A stretch of 20,508 bases of DNA from Flavobacteriia bacterium (GCA_949516455.1 CATILC010000274.1:1-20508), one strand, 5' to 3'; counted from the stretch's first letter, positions 7,322 through 15,238 are shown. The notes: generated by a model from the sequence alone, not told the origin. Translations and numbers: made by a program.

Positions 7322-7641
7322 CAGTTCAGTATCTCTCCTGATTTCTTGGCATAGCGCACCCGCTTACCATTCTCATCCATCTTTCTGCCCACCCGGGTAG
7401 GCACATTTTCCTTCGGATCCACCACCATAAGATTGCTCATGTGGATCGGTGCTTCTTTTTCTTCGATACCACCTTGCGGACTGGTCGCGCTCGGCTTTTG
7501 GTGTTTTTGGACCAAATTCAGCCCTTCGACGATGGCACGGTTCTTCTCACCGATCATCTCGACCACCTTCCCGGTCTTGCCTTTGTCTTCGCCAGCAATG
7601 ACTTGAACGGTATCTCCTTTCTTGATGTGAAACTTCTTCAT
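7321..7641 (-). CDS. rplX: 50S ribosomal protein L24 (uL24)
   Basis: L24 initiates 50S assembly and later lies near the peptide exit. The 106-residue product begins MKKFHIKKGDTVQVIAGEDKGKTGKV, a KOW motif (roughly residues 7-34). It continues IVEGLNLVQKHQKPS and GGIEEKEAPIHMSNLMVVDP, ending in a basic KKSGEILN tail. It ends in a one-base overlap with rplE and begins 9 bases after rplN. Confidence 0.98.
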   Translation of the reverse strand: MKKFHIKKGDTVQVIAGEDKGKTGKVVEMIGEKNRAIVEGLNLVQKHQKPSATSPQGGIEEKEAPIHMSNLMVVDPKENVPTRVGRKMDENGKRVRYAKKSGEILN

Positions 7642-7650
7642 CCTTCGTTC

Positions 7651-8019
7651 TTAAAGTACTTCGGGTGCCAGTGAGACGACCTTCATATACTGTTTGTCCC
7701 TGAGTTCACGGGCCACTGGACCGAAAACCCGGGTGCCGCGCATCTCGCCTGTTGTATTCAAAAGAACACAGGCGTTGTCGTCAAATCGAATGTAGCTGCC
7801 ATCCGGACGGCGAACCTCCTTTTTGGTGCGTACAACGACTGCCGTACTGACCTGTCCTTTCTTTACGGTTCCAGATGGCGCCGCATCCTTGACAGAGACT
7901 ACGATCTTATCACCGATGGAAGCATAGCGTCTCTTGGTGCCGCCCAACACCCGGATGCACAAAACCTCTTTGGCTCCTGTGTTATCGGCGACGCGTAAAC
8001 GTGATTCTTGTTGCAACAT
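7651..8019 (-). CDS. rplN: 50S ribosomal protein L14 (uL14)
   Basis: L14 is a 50S interface protein that bridges to 16S rRNA helix 14 and is the binding site of RsfS silencing factor. The 122-residue product begins MLQQESRLRVADNTGAKEVLCI, then RVLGGTKRRYASIGDKIVVSVK. The core VVRTKKEVRRPDGSYIRFDDNACVL and the C-terminal RGTRVFGPVARELRDKQYMKVVSLAPEVL regions match the family end to end. It sits 3 bases after rpsQ. Confidence 0.98.
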   Translation of the reverse strand: MLQQESRLRVADNTGAKEVLCIRVLGGTKRRYASIGDKIVVSVKDAAPSGTVKKGQVSTAVVVRTKKEVRRPDGSYIRFDDNACVLLNTTGEMRGTRVFGPVARELRDKQYMKVVSLAPEVL

Positions 8020-8022
8020 GGC

Positions 8023-8292
8023 TTACTTCGCTCTTTCAATGATGTCCACGAGCCGCCAGTTCTTGGTCTTGCTCATCGGACGGGTTTCCATGATACGCAC
8101 CGTATCTCCTTCGTTGCACTCGTTCTTTTCGTCGTGTGCGTGGAACTTATTGGTGGTCTTGATGAACTTGCCGTAGATCGGGTGCTTCTGCTTCCTTTCC
8201 ACGCTCACGACGATGGACTTGTCCATTTTCGTACTGGTGACAATGCCCACCCGTTCTTTTCTGAGTTTCCTCGTCTTTTCTTCCATCTCCAT
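8023..8292 (-). CDS. rpsQ: 30S ribosomal protein S17 (uS17)
   Basis: S17 is a primary 16S rRNA binder of the 5' domain with an OB fold. The 89-residue product has the core RKERVGIVTSTKMDKSIVVSVERKQKHPIYGKFIK in two pieces. Next come the FHAHDEKNECNEGDTVRIMETRPMSKTKNWRLV pattern and VDIIERAK. Its ATG overlaps the stop codon of rpmC by one base (TGATG), and it is followed after 3 bases by rplN. The L16-L29-S17 order is universal in bacteria. Confidence 0.98.
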   Translation of the reverse strand: MEMEEKTRKLRKERVGIVTSTKMDKSIVVSVERKQKHPIYGKFIKTTNKFHAHDEKNECNEGDTVRIMETRPMSKTKNWRLVDIIERAK

Positions 8293-8510
8293 CAGGCGCT
8301 TTGAATTTCTTCCATCTGTCTCTTCTTGAGCTCGGTCTCTAACCGGGCGATGACTTTGCGCTTGGAGCGCAGGGTCAGGGGATTTTCCAATGGAGATATG
8401 TGGTGCGCCATCTTCATTTTGTTGTAGCTGATGCGCTCCTCATCCAGGTTCTCCCGGATCTCCTTGGTCGTCATTTCTTTGATCACACTTGCTTTCATCG
8501 GTTCGGTCAT
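8292..8510 (-). CDS. rpmC: 50S ribosomal protein L29 (uL29)
   Basis: L29 is a small helical-hairpin protein at the peptide exit tunnel, near the docking site for SRP and trigger factor. The 72-residue product has MTTKEIRENLDEERISYNKM, then the signature HHISPLENPLTLRSKRKVIARLETEL. It has a short N-terminal lead (MTEPMKASVIKE) before the usual start of homology. The in-frame ATG at the TGATG overlap with rplP (8508-8510) favours this start, but an internal ATG nearer the KEIREN region is possible. It overlaps rpsQ in the same way. Confidence 0.95.
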   Translation of the reverse strand: MTEPMKASVIKEMTTKEIRENLDEERISYNKMKMAHHISPLENPLTLRSKRKVIARLETELKKRQMEEIQSA

Positions 8511-8932
8511 CAGGCTTCAACGTAGTCTCTGCGCACGAGAAATTTGCATCGTACGGGTAATTTCTGCGCCGCCAAACGCATGGCTTCCTGTGCCACGTCC
8601 AACGGAATCCCATCCATTTCAAATAGAATGCGCCCAGGCTTGACAGGGGCTACCCAATGGTCGAGCGCACCTTTTCCCTTACCCATACGTACCTCTGCAG
8701 GCTTTTTGGTGATGGGTTTGTCTGGAAAAATGCGGATCCACATTTGTCCTTCCCTTTTCATGTAGCGGGTGGCAGCAATACGCGCCGCCTCGATCTGACG
8801 GGAGGTGATGAATTTCTCATCAAGGGTCTTGAGCGCAAAACTCCCGAAGGCAATGGTGTGCCCACGCTGAGAGATCCCCTTCATTTTCCCCTTGAAGGTC
8901 TTTCTGTGTTTGGTTTTTTTAGGCTGTAGCAT
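8510..8932 (-). CDS. rplP: 50S ribosomal protein L16 (uL16)
   Basis: L16 organises the A-site tRNA binding region of the 50S subunit. The 140-residue product begins MLQPKKTKHRKTFKGKMKGIS and contains TIAFGSFALKTLDEKFITSRQIEAARIA in parts. It also has the signature WIRIFPDKPITKKPAEVRMGKGKG, followed by WVAPVKPGRILFEMDGIP. The C-terminus is LAAQKLPVRCKFLVRRD. Length and sequence are normal. It is 12 bases after rpsC and overlaps rpmC by one base. Confidence 0.98.
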   Translation of the reverse strand: MLQPKKTKHRKTFKGKMKGISQRGHTIAFGSFALKTLDEKFITSRQIEAARIAATRYMKREGQMWIRIFPDKPITKKPAEVRMGKGKGALDHWVAPVKPGRILFEMDGIPLDVAQEAMRLAAQKLPVRCKFLVRRDYVEA

Positions 8933-8944
8933 TTTATTCTCGCC

Positions 8945-9670
8945 TTAAGATTTTTTTCTTCTGGGTCCGCGACGATCGCCTCCTCCGCCAACTCCGCCTT
9001 TGCCACCTCTCTTCTGCGCAGGCAGGGTATTGCTCAGGTCGCGCTTTCCATATACCTCGCCTTTCATGATCCAAACCTTGACGCCAATGCGCCCGTAGGT
9101 CGTGTGCGCTTCGGCCAAATGGTAATCGATGTCCGCGCGGAAGGTATGCAGCGGCGTTCGGCCGTCCTTGTACATTTCACTGCGGGCGATCTCTGCGCCG
9201 TTCAGACGGCCGCTCACCAACACCTTGATGCCCTCGGCACCCATTCTCATGGAGGCCGCAATGGCCATCTTCACTGCCCGACGATAGCTGATTCGGCCTT
9301 CGATCTGGCGGGAAATGCTGTCTGCAACGAGTTTGGCATCCAATTCAGGGCGCTTGATCTCATAAATATTGATCTGCACTTCTTTCTTGGTCAGCTTCTT
9401 GAGCTCCTCTTTTAGCTTGTCTACTTCCTGACCTTGCTTTCCAATGATGATCCCAGGGCGGGCAGAAGTGATGGTCACAGTGACGAGCTTCAACGTACGC
9501 TCAATGATGATGCGCGATACCACGGCTTTTTGGAGGCGGGCGTAGAGGTACTTGCGCACCTTATCGTCTTCCGCGAGTCTGTCACCGTAGTCTGTTCCGC
9601 CGTACCAGTTGGAGTCCCATCCGCGGATGAAGCCGAGGCGATTGCCTATTGGATTGGTTTTTTGTCCCAT
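8945..9670 (-). CDS. rpsC: 30S ribosomal protein S3 (uS3)
   Basis: S3 lies at the mRNA entry channel with S4 and S5 and contributes to helicase activity. The 241-residue product begins MGQKTNPIGNRLGFIRGWDS. It has a KH domain with GXXG loop RPGIIIGKQG at about residues 71-80, and the C-terminal S3 domain (ADIDYHLAEAHTTYGRIGVKVWIMKGEVYG in pieces). The tail is Gly/Arg/Lys-rich (KRGGKGGVGGGGDRRGPRRKKS in two parts), as in other Bacteroidota. The ATG overlaps the rplV TAA (TAATG). Confidence 0.98.
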   Translation of the reverse strand: MGQKTNPIGNRLGFIRGWDSNWYGGTDYGDRLAEDDKVRKYLYARLQKAVVSRIIIERTLKLVTVTITSARPGIIIGKQGQEVDKLKEELKKLTKKEVQINIYEIKRPELDAKLVADSISRQIEGRISYRRAVKMAIAASMRMGAEGIKVLVSGRLNGAEIARSEMYKDGRTPLHTFRADIDYHLAEAHTTYGRIGVKVWIMKGEVYGKRDLSNTLPAQKRGGKGGVGGGGDRRGPRRKKS

Positions 9671-10101
9671 TAAGCCTGAGTTTCTTCCGTTAATTCTTGT
9701 TCTGCAGCTTTGGTCGCTGAAAGCGTGAGCCGCACATGATTGGATCTCTTTCGGATGCGGTGGGCTCTGCCCTGTGGTGCAGGTTGAATGCGCTTCAGCA
9801 TTCGGCCGCTATTCACCTCGATGGATCCAACCACCAGGCCCGCTTCCTCAATGCGTCCGCCTTCGTTTTTCTGTTCCCAATTGGCGATCGCGGAACGAAG
9901 GAGTTTCTCCATGCGACCCGAAGCCTCCTTCGGGCTGTTTTTCAACAGGAATAGCGCCTTTTCGATTTCCATTCCGCGGATCATATCCGCTATGAGCCTC
10001 ATTTTGCGCGGCGAAGTCGGACAGTTGTTCAGGCTGGCTATGGCCATTGAACTCCTAGCTTCCTTGATCGCCTCTGCACGCAATTTCTTTCTGTTTCCCA
10101 T
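9670..10101 (-). CDS. rplV: 50S ribosomal protein L22 (uL22)
   Basis: L22 touches all six 23S rRNA domains and extends a beta-hairpin into the exit tunnel, where macrolides and arrest peptides act. The 143-residue product has the body ASLNNCPTSPRKMRLIADMI and LRSAIANWEQKN. The hairpin region is SGRMLKRIQPAPQGRAHRIR, then KRSNHVRLTLS. The N-terminus (MGNRKKLRAEAIKEAR) is a Bacteroidota-type extension. It is 11 bases after rpsS and overlaps rpsC by one base. Before the ATG is AGAGAGGGCACG, a weak SD-like run. Confidence 0.97.
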   Translation of the reverse strand: MGNRKKLRAEAIKEARSSMAIASLNNCPTSPRKMRLIADMIRGMEIEKALFLLKNSPKEASGRMEKLLRSAIANWEQKNEGGRIEEAGLVVGSIEVNSGRMLKRIQPAPQGRAHRIRKRSNHVRLTLSATKAAEQELTEETQA

Positions 10102-10112
10102 CGTGCCCTCTC

Positions 10113-10394
10113 TTAGCGTTTGCCTTTGTCTTTCTTGTTGCCTGCATGGCCCCTGAACGTGCGGGTCGGAGCAAATTCACCCAACTTGTGACCCACCATG
10201 TTCTCTGTGACATAGACGGGAATGAAACTCTTGCCGTTGTGCACCGCAATGGTCTGGCCGACAAAATCCGGCGAGATCATCGATGCTCTGGACCAGGTCT
10301 TAATGACGGTCTTTTTGTTCCCCTCTACATTGGCTTCCACCTTTCGGCTCAGCTTGTAATGGATGTAGGGTCCTTTTTTCAGTGAACGAGGCAT
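10113..10394 (-). CDS. rpsS: 30S ribosomal protein S19 (uS19)
   Basis: S19 is a 30S head protein that pairs with S13 and helps bridge to the 50S. The 93-residue product begins MPRSLKKGPYIHYKLSRKVE and has TWSRASMISPDFVGQTIAVHNG. It then has the signature FIPVYVTENMVGHKLGEFAP followed by TRTFRGHAGNKKDKGKR. All are near-invariant family blocks. It follows rplB by 6 bases and precedes rplV by 11, the normal S10 order. Confidence 0.98.
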   Translation of the reverse strand: MPRSLKKGPYIHYKLSRKVEANVEGNKKTVIKTWSRASMISPDFVGQTIAVHNGKSFIPVYVTENMVGHKLGEFAPTRTFRGHAGNKKDKGKR

Positions 10395-10400
10395 ACTGGC

Positions 10401-11225
10401 TTATTTCTTTCTTCTGTCAATGATGTACTTATTCGAAGCCTTCTTCGGAGCACGTGTCTTATATCCCTTGGAAGGTTTGCCGTTTCTGGAACGGGGATGG
10501 CCACCAGAGGCACGTCCTTCTCCACCACCCATGGGGTGATCGACAGGATTCATCGCGACGCCGCGTACACGGGGCCTGCGTCCCAGCCAACGGCTTCTAC
10601 CTGCTTTTCCGCTGCGCTCCAAAGCGCTGTCGGAATTGGATACCACGCCAATGGTGGCCTGGCAGGAGGTAAGGATCATGCGGCTTTCGCCGGAAGGCAT
10701 CTTGATAATGGCATATTTGCCGTCGCGAGCAGACAATTGAGCGAAGGCACCACCGCTGCGCGCGATCAAAGCACCCTGCCCAGGACGCATTTCTATGCAG
10801 CTGATCACCGTACCGAGCGGTATATCTTTCAAGAAAAGGGCATTTCCCACATCTGGGGCGGCCTTCTCTCCAGACATGACTTGCTGACCCACCTGCAAAC
10901 CATTTTGCGCAATGATGTAACGCTTCTCTCCGTCTGCATAGAATAAGAGGGCAATGCGCGCATTCCTGTTCGGATCGTATTCAATGGATTTTACCGTGGC
11001 TGGGATTCCATATTTCTCTCTCTTGAAATCCACGAGGCGGTAGCGTTGCTTGTGTCCGCCGCCAATGTTGCGGATCGTCATCTTACCACGGCTGTTGCGC
11101 CCACCTGAGCGCTTTTTTCCTTTTGTAAGGGATTTTTCCGGCTTGCTCTCAGTGACCGAGCTGAAGTCGCTCAACACACGGAAGCGTTGTCCGGGGGTAA
11201 TTGCTTTGAGTTTACGTACGCCCAT
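10401..11225 (-). CDS. rplB: 50S ribosomal protein L2 (uL2)
   Basis: L2 is a primary 23S rRNA binder needed for subunit joining and peptidyl transferase activity. I start it at the ATG at 11223-11225 (MGVRKLKAITPGQRF), giving 274 residues, the usual Bacteroidota length. The open frame extends 24 codons further upstream, but that stretch lies inside rplW and has no homology to L2. Landmarks are GGGHKQRYRLVDFKREK, NALFLKDIPLGTVISCIE and RSRWLGRRPRVRGVAMNPVD. The catalytic-region loop reads VDHPMGGGEGRASGGHP: Met replaces the second His of the E. coli HPHGGG, a change I recall as normal in this phylum. The gap to rplW is 4 bases. Confidence 0.97.
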   Translation of the reverse strand: MGVRKLKAITPGQRFRVLSDFSSVTESKPEKSLTKGKKRSGGRNSRGKMTIRNIGGGHKQRYRLVDFKREKYGIPATVKSIEYDPNRNARIALLFYADGEKRYIIAQNGLQVGQQVMSGEKAAPDVGNALFLKDIPLGTVISCIEMRPGQGALIARSGGAFAQLSARDGKYAIIKMPSGESRMILTSCQATIGVVSNSDSALERSGKAGRSRWLGRRPRVRGVAMNPVDHPMGGGEGRASGGHPRSRNGKPSKGYKTRAPKKASNKYIIDRRKK

Positions 11226-11229
11226 GATC

Positions 11230-11520
11230 TTAGATGTTGCTGTAGAGGTCGATGGATTCCCCGCTGCGAACTTCCACAACGGCCTTTTTGTAGACACCCG
11301 TGCTTCCGTCGATCAAGCCAGTGGCCGTATAACGTCTCTTGCTTTTTCCGGGCATGATGGAGGTGCGGACCTGCTCCACATTCACTTGATAAAGTTCTTC
11401 TACAGCCTCACGGATCTGGAGCTTGTTCGCCTTTTTGTGCACGATGAACGCGTAGCGATTCAAATTCTCGGCATCCTGCGTGGCTTTCTCGGTAATGAGT
11501 GGTCTGATGAGTACTTCCAT
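11230..11520 (-). CDS. rplW: 50S ribosomal protein L23 (uL23)
   Basis: L23 lies at the peptide exit and is the docking point for trigger factor and SRP. The 96-residue product begins MEVLIRPLITEKATQDAE. It contains YAFIVHKKANKLQIREAVEELYQVNVEQV, the core L23 fold, and RRYTATGLIDGSTGVYKKAVV. It lies 5 bases after rplD and 4 before rplB. No ribosome binding site is seen before the ATG (GAGCTGATCGAC), so coupling to the upstream gene is likely. Confidence 0.98.
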   Translation of the reverse strand: MEVLIRPLITEKATQDAENLNRYAFIVHKKANKLQIREAVEELYQVNVEQVRTSIMPGKSKRRYTATGLIDGSTGVYKKAVVEVRSGESIDLYSNI

Positions 11521-11525
11521 GTCGA

Positions 11526-12152
11526 TCAGCTCAATGATTCGTTCAACTTGCTCGCTGATGCTTCAGTGAGCACCAAATTTTGTGCATTCATCACCTTGTA
11601 GGTGTTCAGATCGTTCAGTGTGATGACTTCTGTGCGCTGAAGGTTGCGTGCAGAGAGGTACACGTTCTGATCGGATTCGTCGAGGACCACGAGGGTCTTC
11701 ACCGAGTTGAGTTTCAGCGCACTCAAAATGGTCGAGTAGTCCTTGGTGCGTGGGGCGTCCATGCTGATCTGATCCAGCACCGTGATGGCCTTTGAACCAG
11801 CTTTCATGCTCAATGCACTCTTGCGGGCAAGGCGCTTGACCTTCTTATTCAGCTTGAAACCATAACCGTGCGGACGAGGGCCGAAAACCGTTCCGCCACC
11901 GCGTTGGATTGGGGAGCGCATGGAACCCACGCGCGCATTGCCCGTTCCTTTTTGCTTGTAGGCTTTTTTCGTTGTGCGGGCGATCTCCGAACGCTCTTTG
12001 GTCTTGTGCGTTCCCTGACGCTTGTTGGCCAAATGCTGTTTGACATCCAGGTATATCGCGTGCTCATTCGGTTCAATGCCAAAGACGGCATCATCGAGTT
12101 TCGCTTTGCGTCCGGTATCCTCGCCTTTCTGATTGAAAATATTGATCTTCAT
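11526..12152 (-). CDS. rplD: 50S ribosomal protein L4 (uL4)
   Basis: L4 is an early 23S rRNA binder whose extended loop lines the exit tunnel opposite L22. The 208-residue product has the loop region KQKGTGNARVGSMRSPIQRG followed by GGTVFGPRPHGYGFKLNKK, which is the family's most conserved part. The C-terminal globular part includes LVVLDESDQNVYLSARNLQ and MNAQNLVLTEASASKL. In gammaproteobacteria L4 represses the S10 operon through the rpsJ leader. Here rpsJ is internal with only a 12-base gap, so that leader is absent. ATG overlaps the rplC TAA by one base. Confidence 0.98.
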   Translation of the reverse strand: MKINIFNQKGEDTGRKAKLDDAVFGIEPNEHAIYLDVKQHLANKRQGTHKTKERSEIARTTKKAYKQKGTGNARVGSMRSPIQRGGGTVFGPRPHGYGFKLNKKVKRLARKSALSMKAGSKAITVLDQISMDAPRTKDYSTILSALKLNSVKTLVVLDESDQNVYLSARNLQRTEVITLNDLNTYKVMNAQNLVLTEASASKLNESLS

Positions 12153-12775
12153 TATTTCTCGACGATTAGGAATCCATTCTTAGGACCGGGAACAGAACCG
12201 CTGATGACCAGCAGATTCTTTTCTTCGTCCACCTTCATGATGGTCAGGTTCTGGATGGTCGACTTCTCGTTGCCCATCTGTCCGGCCATGCGCATTCCCT
12301 TGAAAACGCGGGACGGATCTGAGCCCGCACCGATGGAACCTGGTGCCCTCAATCTGTTGTGCTGGCCGTGTGTTGCCTGTCCGACACCTCCGAATCCGTG
12401 GCGCTTGACCACACCTTGGAATCCCTTACCCTTTGAAGTGCCGACCACATCGACAAACTCTCCTTCCTGGAAGATCCCAACGCCGATCTCGTCTCCGAGT
12501 TTCAGGTCTTCGATTCCTTCCCATTCTTGATATTCACAGACCACACGCTTGGGCGTGGTTCCTGCTTTTTTGAAATGGCCTTTGAGTGCTGATGGGGTGT
12601 TCTTCTCCTTGCGTTCGACTGAAGCGATCTGCAAGGCGCTGTACCCATCGACATCCTCTGTACGAACCTGGGTCACAACATTGGGCACCGCTTCGATCAC
12701 AGTACACGCAATGTTTTTACCCTCTTCGTTGAAGATGCTGGTCATTCCTATTTTTTTCCCAATGAGCGCTGGCAT
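12152..12775 (-). CDS. rplC: 50S ribosomal protein L3 (uL3)
   Basis: L3 is an early 50S assembly protein with a long loop reaching the peptidyl transferase centre. The 207-residue product begins MPALIGKKIGMTSIFNEEGKN. It has the loop VVGTSKGKGFQGVVKRHGFG, then THGQHNRLRAPGSIGAGSDP and MRMAGQMGNEKSTIQNLTI. The E. coli residue Gln150 (methylated by PrmB) sits in SIGQNQ; here the corresponding stretch is SIGAGS, so that Gln is missing. It is 12 bases after rpsJ and overlaps rplD by one base. Confidence 0.98.
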   Translation of the reverse strand: MPALIGKKIGMTSIFNEEGKNIACTVIEAVPNVVTQVRTEDVDGYSALQIASVERKEKNTPSALKGHFKKAGTTPKRVVCEYQEWEGIEDLKLGDEIGVGIFQEGEFVDVVGTSKGKGFQGVVKRHGFGGVGQATHGQHNRLRAPGSIGAGSDPSRVFKGMRMAGQMGNEKSTIQNLTIMKVDEEKNLLVISGSVPGPKNGFLIVEK

Positions 12776-12787
12776 TCTTTCTACGTA

Positions 12788-13093
12788 TTAGACTTTGATT
12801 TCTACTTCTACACCGCTGGGCAATTCGAGCTTCATCAAGGCGTCGATCGTCTTGGAGGAACTGGAATAGATGTCCATGAGGCGCTTGTACGAGGAAAGCT
12901 GGAACTGCTCTCTCGATTTCTTGTTGACGTGCGGTGAACGGAGAACCGTATAGATCCGCTTGTTGGTGGGAAGGGGAATGGGCCCATTCACCACAGCTCC
13001 GGTGCTCTTCACCGTCTTGACGATCTTCTCTGATGACTTGTCGATCAGGTTGTGATCGTACGACTTGAGTTTGATGCGAATTTTTTGACTCAT
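12788..13093 (-). CDS. rpsJ: 30S ribosomal protein S10 (uS10)
   Basis: S10 belongs to the 30S head and, as NusE, also joins transcription antitermination complexes with NusB. The 101-residue product reads MSQKIRIKLKSYDHNLIDKS, then the signature GPIPLPTNKRIYTVLRSPHVNKKSREQF in two parts, and ends ELPSGVEVEIKV. It is 12 bases after fusA. In E. coli it would head its own operon; here there is no separate leader. A GAGGA motif lies 7 bases upstream of the ATG. Confidence 0.98.
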   Translation of the reverse strand: MSQKIRIKLKSYDHNLIDKSSEKIVKTVKSTGAVVNGPIPLPTNKRIYTVLRSPHVNKKSREQFQLSSYKRLMDIYSSSSKTIDALMKLELPSGVEVEIKV

Positions 13094-13100
13094 TCCTTGA

Positions 13101-13105
13101 TCCTC
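13101..13105 (-). promoter_or_regulatory. Shine-Dalgarno-like GAGGA before rpsJ
   Basis: On the minus strand the 12 bases between the fusA stop and the rpsJ ATG read GAGGATCAAGGA. The GAGGA is spaced 7 bases from ATG, and a second AAGGA abuts the start too closely to be used. This is one of the two best SD matches in the operon (the other is before rplF). Function is inferred only; Bacteroidota ribosomes generally do not rely on SD pairing. Confidence 0.35.
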
Positions 13106-15238
13106 TTAAACTGTTTGCCCTTTGACCTTGGCGATCACTTCTTCTGCAATGTTTTTAGGAGTCTCTTCATAGTGAGAGAATTCCATGCTCGATGTGGCCC
13201 TGCCTGAACTCATGGTACGGAGTTGGGTCACATAACCAAACATTTCAGAAAGCGGCACATTGGCTTTGATGACCTGTGCACCGGCCCGGGAATCCATTCC
13301 CTGGACCATTCCACGTCTGCGGTTGATGTCGCCGACGATATCGCCCATATTTTCTTCTGGAGTGGTCACCTCCAATTTCATGATCGGCTCGAGGATCACT
13401 GGACGCGCTTTATTGGCGGCGTCCCTGTAACCCATTTTGGCACACAATTCGAAAGACAGCTGGTCCGAGTCCACCGGGTGGAAGCTTCCATCCTTCAGGC
13501 TGATCTTCAGGCTGTCCATTTCGTAGCCCGCCAATGGTCCGTTCTTCATGGCCTCCTTGAATCCCTTCTCCACAGAGGGAATGAATTCCTTGGGCACGTT
13601 TCCGCCCTTGATCTCATTGACGAACTGCAGACCTTCGTTCTCTCCTTCGTCCACTGGGCCGAGAGTAAAGACGATATCGGCGAATTTTCCACGTCCACCG
13701 GTTTGCTTTTTGTATACCTCGCGATGATTCACCGTATCTGAGATGGCCTCCTTGTACTGTACTTGAGGCGCGCCCTGATTACATTCTACTTTGAACTCTC
13801 GGCGCAGTCGATCCACGATGATGTCCAGGTGCAGCTCACCCATCCCGCTGATCACAGTTTGTCCAGTGTCCTCGTCTGTGTGCACGCGGAAAGTTGGATC
13901 CTCTTCAGCAAGCTTGGCCAGACCCATTCCGAGTTTGTCCACATCTGCCTGAGATTTAGGTTCAACGGCCACTCCGATCACGGGCTCCGGAAAGCTCATG
14001 GATTCGAGAACGATCGGTGACTTCTCGTCACAGAGGGTGTCTCCAGTTCGGATATCCTTAAATCCAACGCCAGCGGCAATGTCCCCGGCTTCGATCGCCT
14101 CGATTGGATTCTGTTTATTGGAGTGCATTTGGAAAATGCGGCTGATGCGCTCTTTCTTGTTCGTTCGCGTATTCAGCACATAGCTTCCCGCATCAAGCTT
14201 TCCCGAGTAGGCCCTGAAGAAACAAAGCCTTCCCACGAATGGGTCGGTGGCGATCTTGAACGCCAGTGCAGAGAATGGTTCGTCATTCTGCGGCTTGCGG
14301 CTTTCCTCTTCCTCTGACTTCGGATTGGTTCCGGCAATGGCCTCTACGTCCACAGGTGAAGGCAGGTAAGCCATCACGGCATCCAGCATGGTTTGAACGC
14401 CTTTGTTCTTGAAAGCCGAACCACAAAGGATCGGCACGATCTTCATATCAATGGTTGCCGCGCGGATCGCCGCCATCATTTCTTCACGTGTGATGCTGTC
14501 TGGATCCTCGAAGAACTTTTCCATGAGGTTGTCGTCGTAATCTGCAACGGCCTCGACGAGTTTTTCTCTGTACTCATTCACCGTGTCGACCAGATCGGCT
14601 GGAATGTCAACGACCTCATAGGTCATTCCCTGTGTGTCGTCGTTCCAGATGATCGCCTCCATGGTGAGCAGATCGACCACACCTTTGAATTCTGCTTCGG
14701 CACCGATCGGCACCTGAAGGGGAACTGGATTGGAACCCAAACGGTCCCGAACTTGATTGACCACGTTGAAGAAGTCTGCTCCCTGTCGGTCCATCTTGTT
14801 GACGAATCCCATGCGGGGAACGTGATACTTCTCCATTTGACGCCAAACGGTCTCAGACTGGGGCTCCACACCACCAACCGCGCAATAAAGGGCAACAGCT
14901 CCGTCCAGAACACGCATCGAACGCTCCACTTCCACCGTGAAGTCCACGTGGCCCGGAGTGTCGATGATGTTGATCTTGTACTGTTCGGTTTCGTCAGTGG
15001 ATTTTCCCTGTGCTGTTGGGTAATTCCAAAAACAAGTGGTCGCAGCTGATGTAATGGTGATGCCGCGCTCCTGCTCTTGTTCCATCCAATCCATTGTGGC
15101 AGCACCGTCGTGCACCTCACCGATCTTGTGGTTGATGCCCGTGTAATACAATATGCGCTCTGTGGTCGTGGTCTTTCCCGCATCAATGTGGGCACTGATG
15201 CCGATGTTACGGGTGTATTTTAGATCGCGTGAGGCCAT
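13106..15238 (-). CDS. fusA: Elongation factor G
   Basis: EF-G is the GTPase that drives tRNA-mRNA translocation and, with RRF, ribosome recycling. The 710-residue product has all G motifs: AHIDAGKT at 16-23, RGITI at 58-62, DTPGH at 93-97, NKMD at 147-150 and GSAFKNKG at about 273-280. Domains II-V follow, with the domain III GMGELHLDIIVDRL block, domain IV (QTGGRGKFADIVF) and domain V (RRGMVQGMD, then FGYVTQLRTMSSGRA). There is a small G-domain insertion near residues 73-85, typical of the phylum. An AAGGA lies only 3 bases before the ATG. It is 32 bases after rpsG, the largest gap inside the operon, and no tuf gene follows. Confidence 0.98.
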   Translation of the reverse strand: MASRDLKYTRNIGISAHIDAGKTTTTERILYYTGINHKIGEVHDGAATMDWMEQEQERGITITSAATTCFWNYPTAQGKSTDETEQYKINIIDTPGHVDFTVEVERSMRVLDGAVALYCAVGGVEPQSETVWRQMEKYHVPRMGFVNKMDRQGADFFNVVNQVRDRLGSNPVPLQVPIGAEAEFKGVVDLLTMEAIIWNDDTQGMTYEVVDIPADLVDTVNEYREKLVEAVADYDDNLMEKFFEDPDSITREEMMAAIRAATIDMKIVPILCGSAFKNKGVQTMLDAVMAYLPSPVDVEAIAGTNPKSEEEESRKPQNDEPFSALAFKIATDPFVGRLCFFRAYSGKLDAGSYVLNTRTNKKERISRIFQMHSNKQNPIEAIEAGDIAAGVGFKDIRTGDTLCDEKSPIVLESMSFPEPVIGVAVEPKSQADVDKLGMGLAKLAEEDPTFRVHTDEDTGQTVISGMGELHLDIIVDRLRREFKVECNQGAPQVQYKEAISDTVNHREVYKKQTGGRGKFADIVFTLGPVDEGENEGLQFVNEIKGGNVPKEFIPSVEKGFKEAMKNGPLAGYEMDSLKISLKDGSFHPVDSDQLSFELCAKMGYRDAANKARPVILEPIMKLEVTTPEENMGDIVGDINRRRGMVQGMDSRAGAQVIKANVPLSEMFGYVTQLRTMSSGRATSSMEFSHYEETPKNIAEEVIAKVKGQTV

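Noticed and set aside
7290..7360. Possible S8-binding repressor site at the rplX-rplE junction, as in E. coli
   Set aside because: I could not find a helix resembling the 16S helix 21 target around the one-base overlap; no support from sequence.
10401..11297. Extended 298-residue version of L2
   Set aside because: The extra 24 N-terminal residues overlap rplW and do not match L2. The ATG at 11225 gives the standard MGVRKL start and a 4-base gap.
14393..15049. 218-codon plus-strand open frame antisense to fusA
   Set aside because: It is opposite the EF-G G domain, whose motifs are intact on the minus strand; no independent evidence for coding.
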